From contig RQTK01001124.1 in assembly GCA_003991915.1 (NCBI GenBank), forward strand, positions 46,683 to 110,682: 64,000 nt of DNA, in the 5' to 3' direction. Made by a program: the position numbers and the translations under genes. Below are positions 42,125-55,400 of this stretch, one piece after another (the stretch's first letter is position 1; every line of letters begins with the position of its first letter). The DNA comes from Elysia chlorotica. Taxonomy: Eukaryota; Mollusca; Gastropoda; Plakobranchidae. The notes under the pieces are model-generated. The model saw nothing but the letters and a program-made list of their open reading frames with translations, did not search any database and was not told the origin of the DNA.

Positions 42125-42740
42125 TAAAACGCTGATCGGGCGGATCTAAAAAGAACTATGCGGGTGCTTACTGCATGCATGGCTGAACATCATTATTCTA
42201 CATTATAGTACCTGATTGTCAGAGTGCCATGGAATATGTGGGCGTTCTGACCGCCAATAACAATAATTGTTCGCTTGATTGGTTCTGTTGTTTTACCTTG
42301 ATCTTTGGAAATCAACCGGAACACAAAAGAGTTCTCGTACTTTGTAAATCGTTATCTGTCGTTTACTTTGCAGTTTGTAACTTACACAAGCGGCTAACTT
42401 ATGATATAGTAATTAATATCAATAGGGCAGAGATTGGTTTTATTCATATAACATTCATGTGCGTTATCAAAGCTGCGCGTGTATTTTCTAAAGGAATACA
42501 GAATGTCATTTCACGGGTGATACAAAATTAATTCTGCTTTCAAAGACACCGACGTTAATGAATGCAATAATGCATTATTTTATTATTATATTAATAATGA
42601 TAATTAATTCACCTTTATGCGATGCATTGTTTCACATTGAAAGAGGCTGTTTAAAATTATCAGCAGCAACAAGGTAGGGTGGTGCATCATTATATTAGGC
42701 CTATGGAGTGTACTATTAATTTTTTTAGTGAATAGTCACA
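42125..42740. other. No gene recognised
   Basis: Includes a 100-codon open stretch (42,229-42,531) with no family motif. Confidence 0.35.
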
Positions 42741-42754
42741 GGAAGCAGCTAACA

Positions 42755-42992
42755 GGAGGGGGGGGGTACCCTAGGGTAAAACATCGGTTTCCGACGCAAA
42801 AGGTCCGTGGTTCGAGCCCTGGCAATTTCGCCCCCTACTGGTTGGGTCGGTGTCAGTTTTATGTGACTGGCAGGACAGGAGTCATGATATCCCCGCCCTG
42901 TCTCGTGTGTAGCAGCACATAAAATTGTCTGACGTCAGTCTTGGGGTCCGTCCACAATATAGCCTATAGATAGTTGCTGAACGTTAATCAAC
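42755..42992 (+). mobile_element. SINE family A abutting (TAC)n
   Basis: Head after a G run, B box GTGGTTCGAGCCC; tail GCTGAACGTTAATCAAC runs into ATACTAGTACTACTAC. Confidence 0.85.
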
Positions 42993-42993
42993 A

Positions 42994-43145
<152 letters not shown>

Positions 43146-43259
43146 ATGACAATAAACTCTACAACAATCGCAACATCAGCAACAACAACAACAGCAACAA
43201 CAACAAACAGCTTTAGGGCCTACATTATTACCCTTAGGTCCTAATCCACCATTTCCGCT

Positions 43260-44935
43260 GCCTTTTCGACGTTGTGCTTAACACCTATTGTCTACAATAT
43301 AATATAATCATATACATGTAGTTGTGTGTGGTGGCCAGTTTGGTTGCAAACTGATTAATGCCGGTCTCTGACACTGTATTGTGTGGCCAACTCAAGACTG
43401 CTGGCTGGCTGTACCAGAGACTGTAGATGTAGTTAGACGTTTCACAAAAAGTTCTCACAATACTGTTGATTTTTACGCTCCTTTTTAGACGTTGTGCTTA
43501 AAACCCAATTGTCTACAATACATATTGTGTGTGGTGGCCAGTTTGGTTGCAAACTGATTAATGCCGGTCTCTGACTCTGTGTCAATGTTGTGTGGCTTCT
43601 GGTTGGTTAGACCAGAGACTATAGATTTAGTGAGACGTTTCACAAAGAGCCCACAATACTGTTGATTTTTACGCTGCCTTTTCGACGTTGTGCTTAAAAC
43701 CCAATTGTCTACAATATAATACATAGGCATAATTATAGTTGTGTGTGAGGGGTCAGTCTGACTGCAAACTGATTAATGCCGGTCTCCGACTCTGTATTGT
43801 GTGGCCAGCTCAAGACTGGTGTTTGGATGTACCAGAGAATATAGATTTAGTGGGACGTTTCACAAAGAGCTCGCAATACTGCTGATTTGTACGCTGCTTT
43901 TTCGACGTTGTGCTTAAAATCCCATTGTCTACAATATAATACATAGACATAATTATAGTTGTGTGTGGTGGCCAGTCTGGCTGCAAACTGATTAATGCCG
44001 GTCTCTGACTGTGTTGTGTGGCTGCTGGTTGGCTAGACCAGAGACTATAGATTTAGTGAGACGTTTCACAAAGAGCTCACAATACTGTTGATTGTTACGC
44101 TGCCTTTTCGACGTTGTGCTTAAAACCCATTGTCTACAATATAATACATAGACATAATTATAGTTGTGTGCGGTGGCCGGTCTGCCTGCAAACTGATTAA
44201 TGCCGGTCTCTGACATTGTATTGTGTGGCCAGCTCAAAGCTGTTGGTTGGTTAGACCAGAGACTATAGACTTAGTGAGACGTTTCACAAAGAGCTCACAA
44301 TACTGTTGATTGTTACGCTGCCTTTTCGACGTTGTGCTTAAAACCCATTGTCTACAATATAATACATATTGTGTGTGGTGGTCAGTCTGCCTGCAAACTG
44401 ATTAATGCCGGTCTCTTACTCGTGTTTTGTGGCTGCTGGTTGGCTGAACCAGAGACTATAGATTTAGTGAGACGTTTCACAAAGAGCTCACAATACTGTT
44501 GATTGTTACGCTGCCTTTTCGACGTTGTGCTTAAAATCCCATTGTCTACAATATAATACATAGACATAATTATAGTTGTGTGCGGTGGCCGGTCTGCCTG
44601 CAAACTGATTAACGCCGGTCTCTTACTCGTGTTTTGTGGCTGCTGGTTGGCTAAACCAGAGACTATAGATTTAGTGAGACGTTTCACAAAGAGCTCACAA
44701 TACTGTTGATTGTAACGCTGCCTTTTCGACGTTGTGCTTAAAACCCATTGTCTACAATACAATACATAGACAATATAGTTGTGTGTGGGGGCCAGTCTGG
44801 TTGCAAACTGATTAATGCCGGGTCTCTGTTACTGTGTTGTGTGGCTTGCTGGTTGGCTGGATCAGAGACTATAGATGTAGTGAGACGTTTCACAAAGAGA
44901 GCTCGCAATACTACATGTATTAATTATTACGTAGA
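43260..44935 (+). repeat. ~207 bp satellite, 8 copies with alternating unit lengths
   Basis: CGACGTTGTGCTTAAAA (or AGAC) starts units at 43268, 43487, 43683, 43903, 44109, 44328, 44520 and 44728: spacings 219, 196, 220, 206, 219, 192, 208. Units share TGCAAACTGATTAATGCCGG, CCAGAGACTATAGATTTAGT and GAGACGTTTCACAAAGAGCT. Open frames on the minus strand shift between units, so not coding. Confidence 0.93.
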
Positions 44936-44995
44936 GCTAACGTGACGCGTTCTCTCTTTTTCTTTAATGAAATAAAGGCGGTTACACAATGTTCA

Positions 44996-45245
44996 GGGGG
45001 GCGCGGTGGTCCTGGGGTAGAACATCGGCTTCCACCAAAAGGTCCGGGTTCGGATCCTGGCGATTGCGCTCCCTACTGGGTTGGGTCGGTGTCAGTTTAA
45101 TGTGACCGCCTGAGACAGGAGTCATGGTATCCCCGCCTTTTCTCGTGTGTGGCAGCTCATAAAATTGTCAGACGTTAGTCTTGGGGCCCGTCCACAATAT
45201 AGCCTATATAGTGCTGACGTTGGACGTTAAACCAACTCAACAACA
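44996..45245 (+). mobile_element. SINE family A, full length
   Basis: CAATGTTCAG before and CAATGTACAG after are a likely 10 bp target-site duplication (one mismatch). Head missing a few bases (CTTCCACCAAAAGG). Confidence 0.9.
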
Positions 45246-45657
45246 ACGCAATGTACAGACTGAGGTTTAACTAATAAGCTTTGAAGAAGAAAGCAACCGC
45301 CTTAATTAGCTTGACCCATATACGCGAAATCTCCGCCGTGCAACCTCTCAATATTTAACAGTCTCTGGCTAGACCATGTGTAATTATTTTCCAGACACAC
45401 TCAGTCACTGGTAACCCAGGTCAAAGTTATATGGGCCGGTTGGTCACACCAGATAAATCGCCGGTCCCGAAAAATATTTGGGTTTGGCTTGCTTTTCTAG
45501 TTCTTCTTCTTTGTATTGTTCTTTTTTTGCTTTTGTTACGGTCATGGATGGCTGAGCAAAGCCGGCAAGAGAGGGATAAATTCCAAGGTCGCGAAATGTG
45601 GTAGTTACGTGTACGTGAAAAAAAGGTCACGGGTTAGGAGCGATCTATGTGTGTGGA

Positions 45658-45745
45658 TCTCTATCTCTCTTTCTTTCTTCCTTTCTCTCTCTTTCTTTTT
45701 TTCTCTTTCTCTCTCTCTCTCTCTTTCTTTTTTTCTCTTTCTCTC

Positions 45746-45782
<37 letters not shown>

Positions 45783-45810
45783 CATCTCTCTCTCTCTCTC
45801 TCTTTCTCTC
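45658..45810 (+). repeat. (TC)n/(TTTC)n pyrimidine tract
   Basis: Imperfect TC and TTTC repeats; long Ser/Leu/Phe or Arg/Glu frames here are artefacts. Confidence 0.9.
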
Positions 45811-45849
45811 CAATGTTCTCCCGAGGGATCCTATTCGTCAAAGATTAAG

Positions 45850-46630
45850 GCAGGCAGGTTATCTACAATTTTACAGACTCTCTATGTCTAAATTGGTATT
45901 AACATAGGTCACTTGAGTTGGACTTTAATGGTTTCCGGTATCTCCTGTTGTGAGGAAAAGTGGGGTGGGTGTATGAGTGAGGGGCATTATGGAAAGAATA
46001 GAGAGAGAGAGAGAGAGAGGGAGAGAAGAAAGAAGGCGGTATACGAGAGAAAGGATAAAACTGCAAGGGAGAGAAGTTCAGTCAGTATGGCGCATGCCTT
46101 CTAGTGAAGAAGCCACAAGTTCAAATCCAGATTAAACAGTCTCTACCACATGTAGTTTGATTGATGTCAGTGTACATTGTTGCTGTGTGGGCTCAGCATG
46201 TAGGCTGAAAAGAACACTCTTGTTATCATTATTTCCTTTCCGCGATAAAAATATAATAGGAATAAATTACTGTTACCCTTGGTTTACAAACATATTTTTA
46301 CTTTGTTCAGTGAAGTGACTTACATTGTTGTTGTTTTTTCCATATGGAAAACTTGTGTAAATCGTCTAATAATTCTGACAAGGTGTCTGAAGGTACATGC
46401 TCTCCCTTGCAAAACTTCATGATCTTTTATTTTTAAAAATCTTTCTGATTATGCACTGTATAGGGGCTGCGGTTGTCAAACTATTATTATACAATTGATA
46501 GATTCAGATTTTGCAAAATTGTGAAATCTGGAAATTATAATTGGTTATTATTTCACTTAAAACTAAAGGTGGTAGAAATATATACCTTTACTATAAAAAA
46601 AAATTCTTCCATTTGTTTTCAATTTCATTT
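45850..46630. other. Intergenic or SLC20 5' intron; little structure
   Basis: A short (GA)n at 46,000-46,025 and a faint tRNA-like trace (AAGTTCAAATCC at 46,119). Confidence 0.35.
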
Positions 46631-46637
46631 TTTTTTT

Positions 46638-46970
46638 TTTTCAGATTTGGATGAGACCAAGCATTGATGATTCACACATTTACGAAGCCAAGAACTGATA
46701 TACAACAGTTTAGCACACTTAAAAAAAACAACAAAAAACGTGACCTATGTGACAGACTCAAATCTCAGAATCATCTATCAAACTCGCCAAAGGATCGTAT
46801 ATTTTATTTCTCACGGATGCTGAGAAAAAATGGCTTTTAATACAACCATAATAAAACTCTAACAAAGTCTTACGACTTGTAGTGATTGACTACATCCGCA
46901 CCCAGCAGATACAGCTAGTGAAATATTTTTAGTTCTCCCTAATTTATCGTCGCAGTCAGTTTCAAACAAA
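46638..46970 (+). promoter_or_regulatory. SLC20A: Polypyrimidine tract, splice acceptor and 5' UTR of SLC20
   Basis: A long T run followed by TTTTCAG (AG at 46,643-46,644) 326 bases upstream of the start codon looks like a 3' splice site, so the ATG-bearing exon probably is not the first exon. Confidence 0.45.
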
Positions 46971-47166
46971 ATGGGGGTGTCTATTCCCGACGACTGGCTG
47001 TGGATTGTGATTCTCGGCTTCATCGTTTCCTTCCTGCTGGCGTTCGGTATCGGCGCCAACGATGTGGCCAACTCTTTCGGGACGTCGGTGGGGTCAAAGG
47101 TCCTCACACTGGTCAAGGCATGCATCCTGGGAACGATCTTTGAGATCCTCGGCGCTGTTCTCATAG
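46971..47166 (+). CDS. SLC20A: SLC20 coding exon 1
   Basis: Residues 1-65. Start has A at -3 and G at +4 (AAAATGGG). Codes WLWIVILGF, the first signature [11 protein letters not shown] and the ACILGTIFE helix. Donor ATAG/GTGGGT. A T-run and CAG acceptor at 46,644 suggests this exon begins there with about 326 bases of 5' UTR. Confidence 0.95.
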
Positions 47167-50100
47167 GTGGGTGAGACTGCGATGATTTGAAGTGATGATA
47201 TATACTGATAATTCAATGTTATTTGTTTTAAGTTGTATAAATATGAGTTTAAATGTTGAACATAATTTTTAGGATCTCATAGGTGGGTGAGATTGCGATA
47301 ATTTGAACTTGAAGTAATAATATATATATACAGATAACTTCACAAATTCAATGTCATTTGTTTTATGTTGTATAAATATAATGAGTTTAATAAATTAAAT
47401 GTTGAACATTATTTTTAGGATCTCTTCGAGTTTACCTTAGAATGATTGGGTCGACGGAATTAAAATTTATGTTTAGTATTTAAGGCAAGTGGCTGTGGAG
47501 GAATATATCACATTCTAATGGTTAACTCAGATCAGTTCTGTCTTTGGCGTGAATTATTAAGTATTGAACACAATAATGTGAAAGGAGGTTTAGGGTAACT
47601 ATATCTACTATCTTTAGGGTAACTATATCTAGTATATTTAGGGTTAACTATATCTACTATCTTTAGGGTTAACCATATCTACTATTTTTAGCAGAATATA
47701 TAAGTAAATTATGATAAATAGAAAATTCTAGACAGTATTGCTCTGAATGTATCTTGACATTTTCGTTGAAGGACATAAAGTACCTTGAACAATATGCTAT
47801 AGGGAAGTTGGTGTAACTATGTCTGAAATTATCTTTTGCAGGATACAAAGTATCGGACACTATACGCAAGGGGATAGTGGATGTCTCACCATACAACAAC
47901 TCAGAGAAGCTTTTGTTGATGGGGAATCTCTCAGCCCTTACAGGTATGTAACAATAATATCGATCAAGATAATAATAATAATAATAATAATAATNNNNNN
48001 NNNNNNNNNNNNNNNNNNNNNNNNNNNNNNNNNNNNNNNNNNNNNNNNNNNNNNNNNNNNNNNNNNNNNNNNNNNNNNNNNNNNNNNNNNNNNNNNNNNN
48101 NNNNNNNNNNNNNNNNNNNNNNNNNNNNNNNNNNNNNNNNNNNNNNNNNNNNNNNNNNNNNNNNNNNNNNNNNNNNNNNNNNNNNNNNNNNNNNNNNNAT
48201 AATAATAATTAAAATAATAATAATAATAATAATGATGATAATAATAATAATAATAGTAATAATAGTAATAATAATAAGAGGAGGAGGAGGAGAAGAAGAA
48301 GAAGAAGAAGAAGAAGAAGAAGAAGAAGAAGAAGAAGAAGAAGAAGAAGAGCAATTTTCCTATCGTGTAGCACAAACTCAAGTAAGGTAATTACTGATAA
48401 AGATGTTCATTGAAAACAAGTTTAATCTTTTTTGATTACCAAGATTCTCGTCCCTTTTTTGTTTAAATGCGCAACTAAACGCTTTTGCTGCAACTGCTAT
48501 CAAGTATCATTACATCTTGATTTATGTTTTTGATACTTAAAAACATATACGTTATGTATTACCTTATTTAAAATGAATAAACGTAAATGAAATCCATGAA
48601 ATAGTTAATAACTGATCACTCTCATACCTCGTGCAGGCTCGTGTATATGGTTGATGGTGGCTACACTGCTCAAACTTCCCGTCTCTGCGACTCACAGCAT
48701 CGTCGGCGCAACGGTTGGTTTCAGCTTGGTAGCACAAGGCACCCGCGGCGTGGGCTGGTTCAAACTCGGCCTCATAATAATAATAATTATAATGATATTT
48801 ATATTAATTAAGTGCATTTAACAGTTTTCCCACCATGTAGCCCAAACTAAAGTAACATAATTACTGCTAAAAGAAATTAATTGAACTCAAGGTTAATCTT
48901 CTTTGATCCCTGTTTTGTTAAAGTGCCCAACTGCTATTAGTGTTATGTATTATCTTGATCAAAATGAATAAATTTAAAGCATCTCTTATTTAAATCCATA
49001 AAAATAACAAATGATCACCTTCATTCCTTGTGCAGGCTCATGTATATGGTTGATGGTGGCCACACTTCTCAAACTGCCGGTCTCTGCGACTCACAGCATC
49101 GTCGGCGCAACGGTTGGTTTCAGCCTGGTTGCTCAAGGCACCCGCGGCGTGGGCTGGTTCAAACTCGGCCTCATTTGTGAGTTTAAGGATTAGCCTACAC
49201 TTCTGGTTTACCTAACTGAAGGTGGGCGCGGTGGTCGAAGGGTAGAACATCAGCTTCCGACGCAAAAGGTCCCGAGTTCAAATGCTGGTGCGTTCCCTAC
49301 TGGTTGGGTTGGTGTCAGTTTAATGTGATCGGCTGAGACAGGAGTCATGGTGTAACAGCACATAAAATTGTCAGACGTCTGTCTTGGGGCCCCTCCACAA
49401 TATAGCCTATATAGTGCTGCTGTTGGACGTTAAAAACCATCCCCAACCCAACTGAATCCAAAGGCCACGCCTCGACGAGTTTTTGTTATCAAGAAGAGTC
49501 CACAAGTTGAAGATTAAATTTGAAAAGACGATCATGAGAATCCTGTATACAATTATTTCTTGCCATGTAATTGTAAGGAAATTAGCACATCGTATTCGCT
49601 AAATGTGTATTTGCTGGAAGAAAATTGGAATTGTCCCAATTTGTTGTTTTGAAATAATTATTACCACTTTCTGTTCCTCAAGTCGGGTGAGATATAGGCT
49701 GGCTCAGATATATACGACTTTTAATAAATATAAATTCAGGCGTGGAGGGAAAGAGACTTTAATAAATATAAATTCAGGCGTGGAGGGAAAGAGTTAAGAA
49801 CATTTTTTTTTTTAGTTCTTATGTCTGTAAATTTTTTAACATTTCAAAACAAAACTAATTGCGATATTTAAAAAAGTCAATGAGTCCAAAAATCAACACA
49901 AACCAAAGTTAAAGGATCAATTATTATAATAGAAAGTAAACTTTAATATTTTTTCAAACTCTTCATAGTCCCTTACACAAATACCTATATATATGTGACA
50001 ATATTATTCCTTGGATGTATCACTGCCATTCATGTTCTAGGATTTGAGAACAGTCCCACATGTCCAAACTTAACACTTGACTGTGTTATATACTCCATCC

Positions 50101-52232
50101 TCCAGTTCTGTCATGGTTTATATCGCCGGTGATGTCTGGAATTATCTCCGCCCTCCTGTACATGTTCATCCGCAAGTTTGTACTCAGCAAGGTGAGGCTG
50201 TCTCTGTGACATGTGAAGCAAAGTCAAGTTAGGATATCTTTCACAATCAAATTGATTTCATGTGAAACTTTGTAATATAAAATTTGTAATTACAAATATT
50301 AAGTCAACTTTATGCTTTTTTCAAATGCATATTATATCATTTCCGGGGGGGAGGTGGACCTGGGGTAGAACATAGGCTTCCGACGCAAAAGGTCCGAGGT
50401 TCGAGCCCTGGCGATTTCGCTACCTACTGGTTGGGTCGGTGTCAGTTTAATGTGACCGGCTGAGACAGGAGTCATTGTATCCCTGCCCTGTCTCGTGTGT
50501 GGCAGCACATAAAATTGTCAGACGTCAGTCTTGGGGCCAGTCCACAATATAGTCTATACAGTGCTGATTTTGGACGTTAAATCAAGTCAATTCATCTCCT
50601 CAGGGAAAACTTTGTGCTTTCTTAAATTTAAAATGCATATATTATATCATTTCCAAATGTTTGTTGGCTGTGAACAGCATTGATCAGGCAACACCAGCCT
50701 GCGACTTTATACATGTAGTAATTTACAACCTAACTCGGTCCATTATTCTGTTCTGCTTTCAGGAAAAACCGCTAGAAAATGGCCTTTTTTTGCTTCCCTT
50801 CTTTTATGGTGCCACGATATTGATCAACGCCATTTCTATATTTCTGGATGGTTCTGAACGTAAGTTTGATTCTCACATAATTTATTCCTTGAATTGTTTT
50901 TTTATGGCTATCAATGGTAACTAACCAAGACTTTTACAAATTGATACAGTAAAATGTCATAGGTAAAAAATGTTTTTCCTACTTTTTTTATAGGATGGCT
51001 GCAAAATTTTGCATTTTGTTTTGGTAAGACACCTATGTAAGTCTAAGATCGTGTTCTTTAATAGCAGCACCATTTTATATTAAAAGTGAAAAAGTTTGCC
51101 ATAGTGCAGCTTTTCTATGTTTATAGGGCATTAGCTCAGAATTTATATCAGCAACTTGTGCCTGATTTAACCTGGTTGTCATATATATATACATGTATAT
51201 GACTTTTTGTATATTTGGAGTAATATTTAAGATTATGTTATCATATAATAAAGAACTGCCAATTTTAGTCGAGAAGTTTCTGGCACCTACTAAGTAGGGG
51301 GGGGGGGGGGGGGCGGGGGGTGGCGGGGGAACATCGGCTTCCGACGCAAAAGGTCCCGAGTTCGAATCCTGGCTGTTGCGTTCCCTACTGGTTGGGTCGG
51401 TGTCAGTATAATGTGACTGGCTGAGACAGGAGTCATGGTATCCCCGCCCTGTCTCGTGTGTGGCAGCACATAAAATTGTCAGACGTCTGTCTTGGGGCCC
51501 GTCCACAATATAGTCTATATAGTGCTGCTGTTGGACGTTAAACCAACCCAAGCAAACCCAAGCAAACCTACTAAGTAATGTTAATGTGATATACAAATTG
51601 AGACTAGAAATGCTTTTAACACTTAAGAGCCTTTTATTATATTATTATGCAATCTTTTGCTTTTTTAAAAAGCCATTTTAGGGAATTGTGTGTGTAAATG
51701 CTTCTTTTTAACACTTTTGTGATTATATTTAAAATTGTTAAGCGCTAGAGCTTTCTGAAGGGAAAGCGCTCTATAAATAAATATTATTATTATCATTATT
51801 ATTACAACTGAAAGCTTTCTGTTTTGCTCTACTCACAGCTGCCTCTTGTTCTCATTGTTATTATTATAATTATTACTAGCAATGTTTTTAACAATGCTTT
51901 GATTTACTTTGCTCTGTTTCAGTGCTGCAGTTTGACAAGATTCCTCTGTACGGTGCATTCATCATTTCTATTGGTCTGGCCCTCCTCACAGCTATCCTAG
52001 TGAAGATATTTGTTGTACCTTGGATGAGGAAAAAGATAGAAGGTGAGGTAGTTGTTTTTGTATTATACCCAAAATACTCGAAGGTGTTTTCAGGGGTATA
52101 GAAGTTTATGTCTTTAATTGCTTTCATGCCGTTGCTTTTTGTTGTTGTTTTTTTATGTGCTAATTTTGTTTATTTGTTGCCCATGATTTAATTTCTTTTC
52201 CTCTGTTTTTGTATCTTTCTCTCCCTACTCCC

Positions 52233-52302
<70 letters not shown>

Positions 52303-52362
52303 GTCTGTTTCTTTCTGTCTCTCAACATAGCCGTTACCTTGCTGACGTGCCGTAAAACAAAC

Positions 52363-52401
<39 letters not shown>

Positions 52402-55400
52402 TGTGTGTATTCTCTCTTCCTGCTGTAATTTTCTCTTCAACCAAACCTGTTTTCATATTTCCAGACAAATTACTACAAAGTAAAGAGGAAGGGGAGGCCA
52501 TTTTGACAGAGGCTAAGTACAAAAACGGAAATGGGCATGTGGATATGGAGATGTCGCAAGGTGAGAGTTAAGTAGTTGGTTGCTTAACGTCCAACGTAGG
52601 ATCACTTGATTACATGTTTTGGAGGAAACCTATCAAAAGCCCACTCGCAAAGAGTAGAAAAAATAATAAAGAAAGCTTCCCGAATTATTGGCTGTGAACT
52701 GACGTCTTTCAAAGACATGTATTTTTTACAAGTAATTAAAAAAGCTAAATGTATTACATCAGACACAAACCATCCCCTGTTAAAATGTATTCTTGTATAT
52801 GGGTGAAGAGTTGTGTGTTTTAAATCGCTCACTATATTTTATTATCACCATTACCATCACTATTTTTTATGTCACACGTGTACGACTGATGTATTTATGT
52901 ATGTATGACCAAGAAAAATTTCCCTATGGGATAATAAAGGATTATCTCTATCTCTCTCTCTTGTAAAACTGATTATGGGTGATTGGTTAAATAGCAGTGT
53001 TTTCTAAATTTTGGAGAGAATAAATGGTGGTGTTAATGGGAACAATAACAAAACATAGACATTAACAAGTTCGACAATATCAACGATATTAACATCGAGA
53101 AAAAACATGGATTTTGGTGTTGTCTTCTGGAAAGCCAGTTAAATATTTGAACTGAAGAACTAAAACAAAATCAAGCCATGATAAAGAATGAATTTCGTTT
53201 GGAAAAGATATTTTCATTACTTGTCAATTAAAAGTGTGATTACTTTACTCTCTGCTAGGAAAAAAAAAAGATAAGATAAAAAAAAAAATTATAGCCTAAT
53301 TGCAATGTATGTGATGTTTCAGTTTCGGAAAAAGACACCCAAAATGGCTCTTTAGTAAAGGTGAGAAAAATGTTTTGTTATCTTTGTACTAAAAATACAA
53401 TCAGACGAGGTGCTAAACATGGATATGGTCCAACTGTTGACTATGCAGCTTCTAATTGAGAAATGTATAGTTTCTGGTTAAGTGGCAGCTAAGATGAACT
53501 CATTGATTCTGGTCTTTGATAATAGATTTTTCAAGAAACATTCTTTGGAGAACTTGCGTTAAACAGTTATGCTGTATAATTATAATGATTACCCAAGACC
53601 TAAGACAATGTCGACTGAATTCATCCATTTCTCCCAATGTGTTTTCTTACTTACTTTTAGACGGAAGACATGCTAATGGAGACTGATGCCACAGCAGTGC
53701 CTGTTACTTCTCTGGCCAGTAAGTCTGAATTTTTTTTTTGTTCGAATAACGTCAATTCTAATTTACAGTATCAGATCACAGAGGAAGTTATGTATAGATT
53801 TTGCAAATTTCATTTTTTTTCTCTTAAATCTGTTTTCATTCAAACTTTTCATTCAAAGCAGCAGCCTTAGCTTAAGCCACTGACTTAAAAAAATTTAGTT
53901 GTTTTGTGAACGAATAAAATAATTCCTGCTTGTTCAATTAACAAGAGCAATGTGTTATGGGTTTTACGCCTTTAATTTACTGTTGGCCATTTTACTATTT
54001 TAGTGTGTAAAGCAATTTCAAGTGAAAATGCCATTTGTTTTAAAGTGAAAAAGGTGGCAATATTGGACACCAGACTTAAAATACATCTTTGTAATGTTAA
54101 CTTTAATTATTAACAGTTAGTGGAAAACTCCTTGAATCCTTTTTAAAACTAGACTTTTCCAAGGAAAACTTATTCAGTGCCAACTGAGGGATGAGGCAAA
54201 CTTGTCAGTTTGATTCTATTCCGGTCCTCGTTATGTGAAAATTATTGTCATTTACAATACAGCATGGTTGAATACAGCAAAAGTATAAACAAATAAGTAC
54301 ATTGATATCCATAAACGATCACCTCAGCTAAAGTCAAATCAAGCTTCAAATCAGCATCACATGGTGGCCTGTTTTAAATTTTTTCTTTTTCTTTTTTTTT
54401 TTTTAAAGTAGCTTTAATCAGATTAAAGCCAACACTTCTTTCGAGTCCAAAAAAGGTTGGCTTTATCTGAAGTCCATGTTATGGTTAAATTTAAATTAAA
54501 AACTGTGAAATGGTTTCAAGACATGATAGGAAATATTATGCCACAAATACTAGAGTTTGAGTTATTGATTGCTTTATGATGTGATGTCATCTTATTTATA
54601 ATTTCAGAAACAGATCAACCTCCGGAGGGAGAAAAACTTGTCATTGAAGTTCCAAGAAATTGGCAGTCCAGTAGTGGTAGCAGCAGTTGTGAGGTGAGCA
54701 AATGGAAAACTGTTAGAAAATATGAGAACAAAGAACAATCATCGTAATATTCTCTGAATTTTTTTTTAAACGTAGACCAATTTCTGTCTCTGATGTAAGT
54801 ATATGTGTTCCCTCATCAATGAATATGATTTTCAACGTGATTTGTGATGAAATCATTATAGCTTCAGTCGAATCAGAGTTAAAATGGTTGTGGTAAACTA
54901 GAACATTCTCCTAATTTATTAACGTAGACCTTTTTCTGTCTCTATTGTAAGTATATGTGTTCTCTCATCAATGAATATGACGTTCAACTTGACTTGCCAT
55001 GAAATGATTGTAGTTTCCATCAAATATCTTTATCAAAGTTAAAATGATTGTGGTAAAGGCTAGATCCAAGAGACTCGAGATCAGAAGTAAAAACAATGTT
55101 ATGTCAGCTGTAGATTGTCATGGAATTCACATAGTTAGAAAATGTATGTTGCTCCAGGATTGGGGGGCGCGTTGGCCCTGGGGTAGAATATCTGCTTTCG
55201 ACGCAAAAGGTTTGCGGTTCGAGCCCTGGTGATTTTGCCCCCTACCGGTTAGATCGGTGTCAGTTTAATGTGACCGGCTGAGACAGGAGTCATGGTATCC
55301 CCACCCTGTCTAGTGTGTGGCTGCACATAAAATTGTTTGATGTCAGTCTTGGGCCCCGTCCACAGTATAGCCTATTTAATGCTGATGTTGGACGTTAAAC

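Noticed and set aside
42229..42531. 100-residue plus-strand frame with hydrophobic stretches
   Set aside because: No family motif, no splice context, low-complexity start; compatible with chance.
44382..44762. 126-residue repetitive protein on the minus strand
   Set aside because: Lies wholly in the ~207 bp satellite; the frame is not kept from unit to unit.
46859..47164. 101-residue minus-strand frame
   Set aside because: Antisense shadow of SLC20 exon 1.
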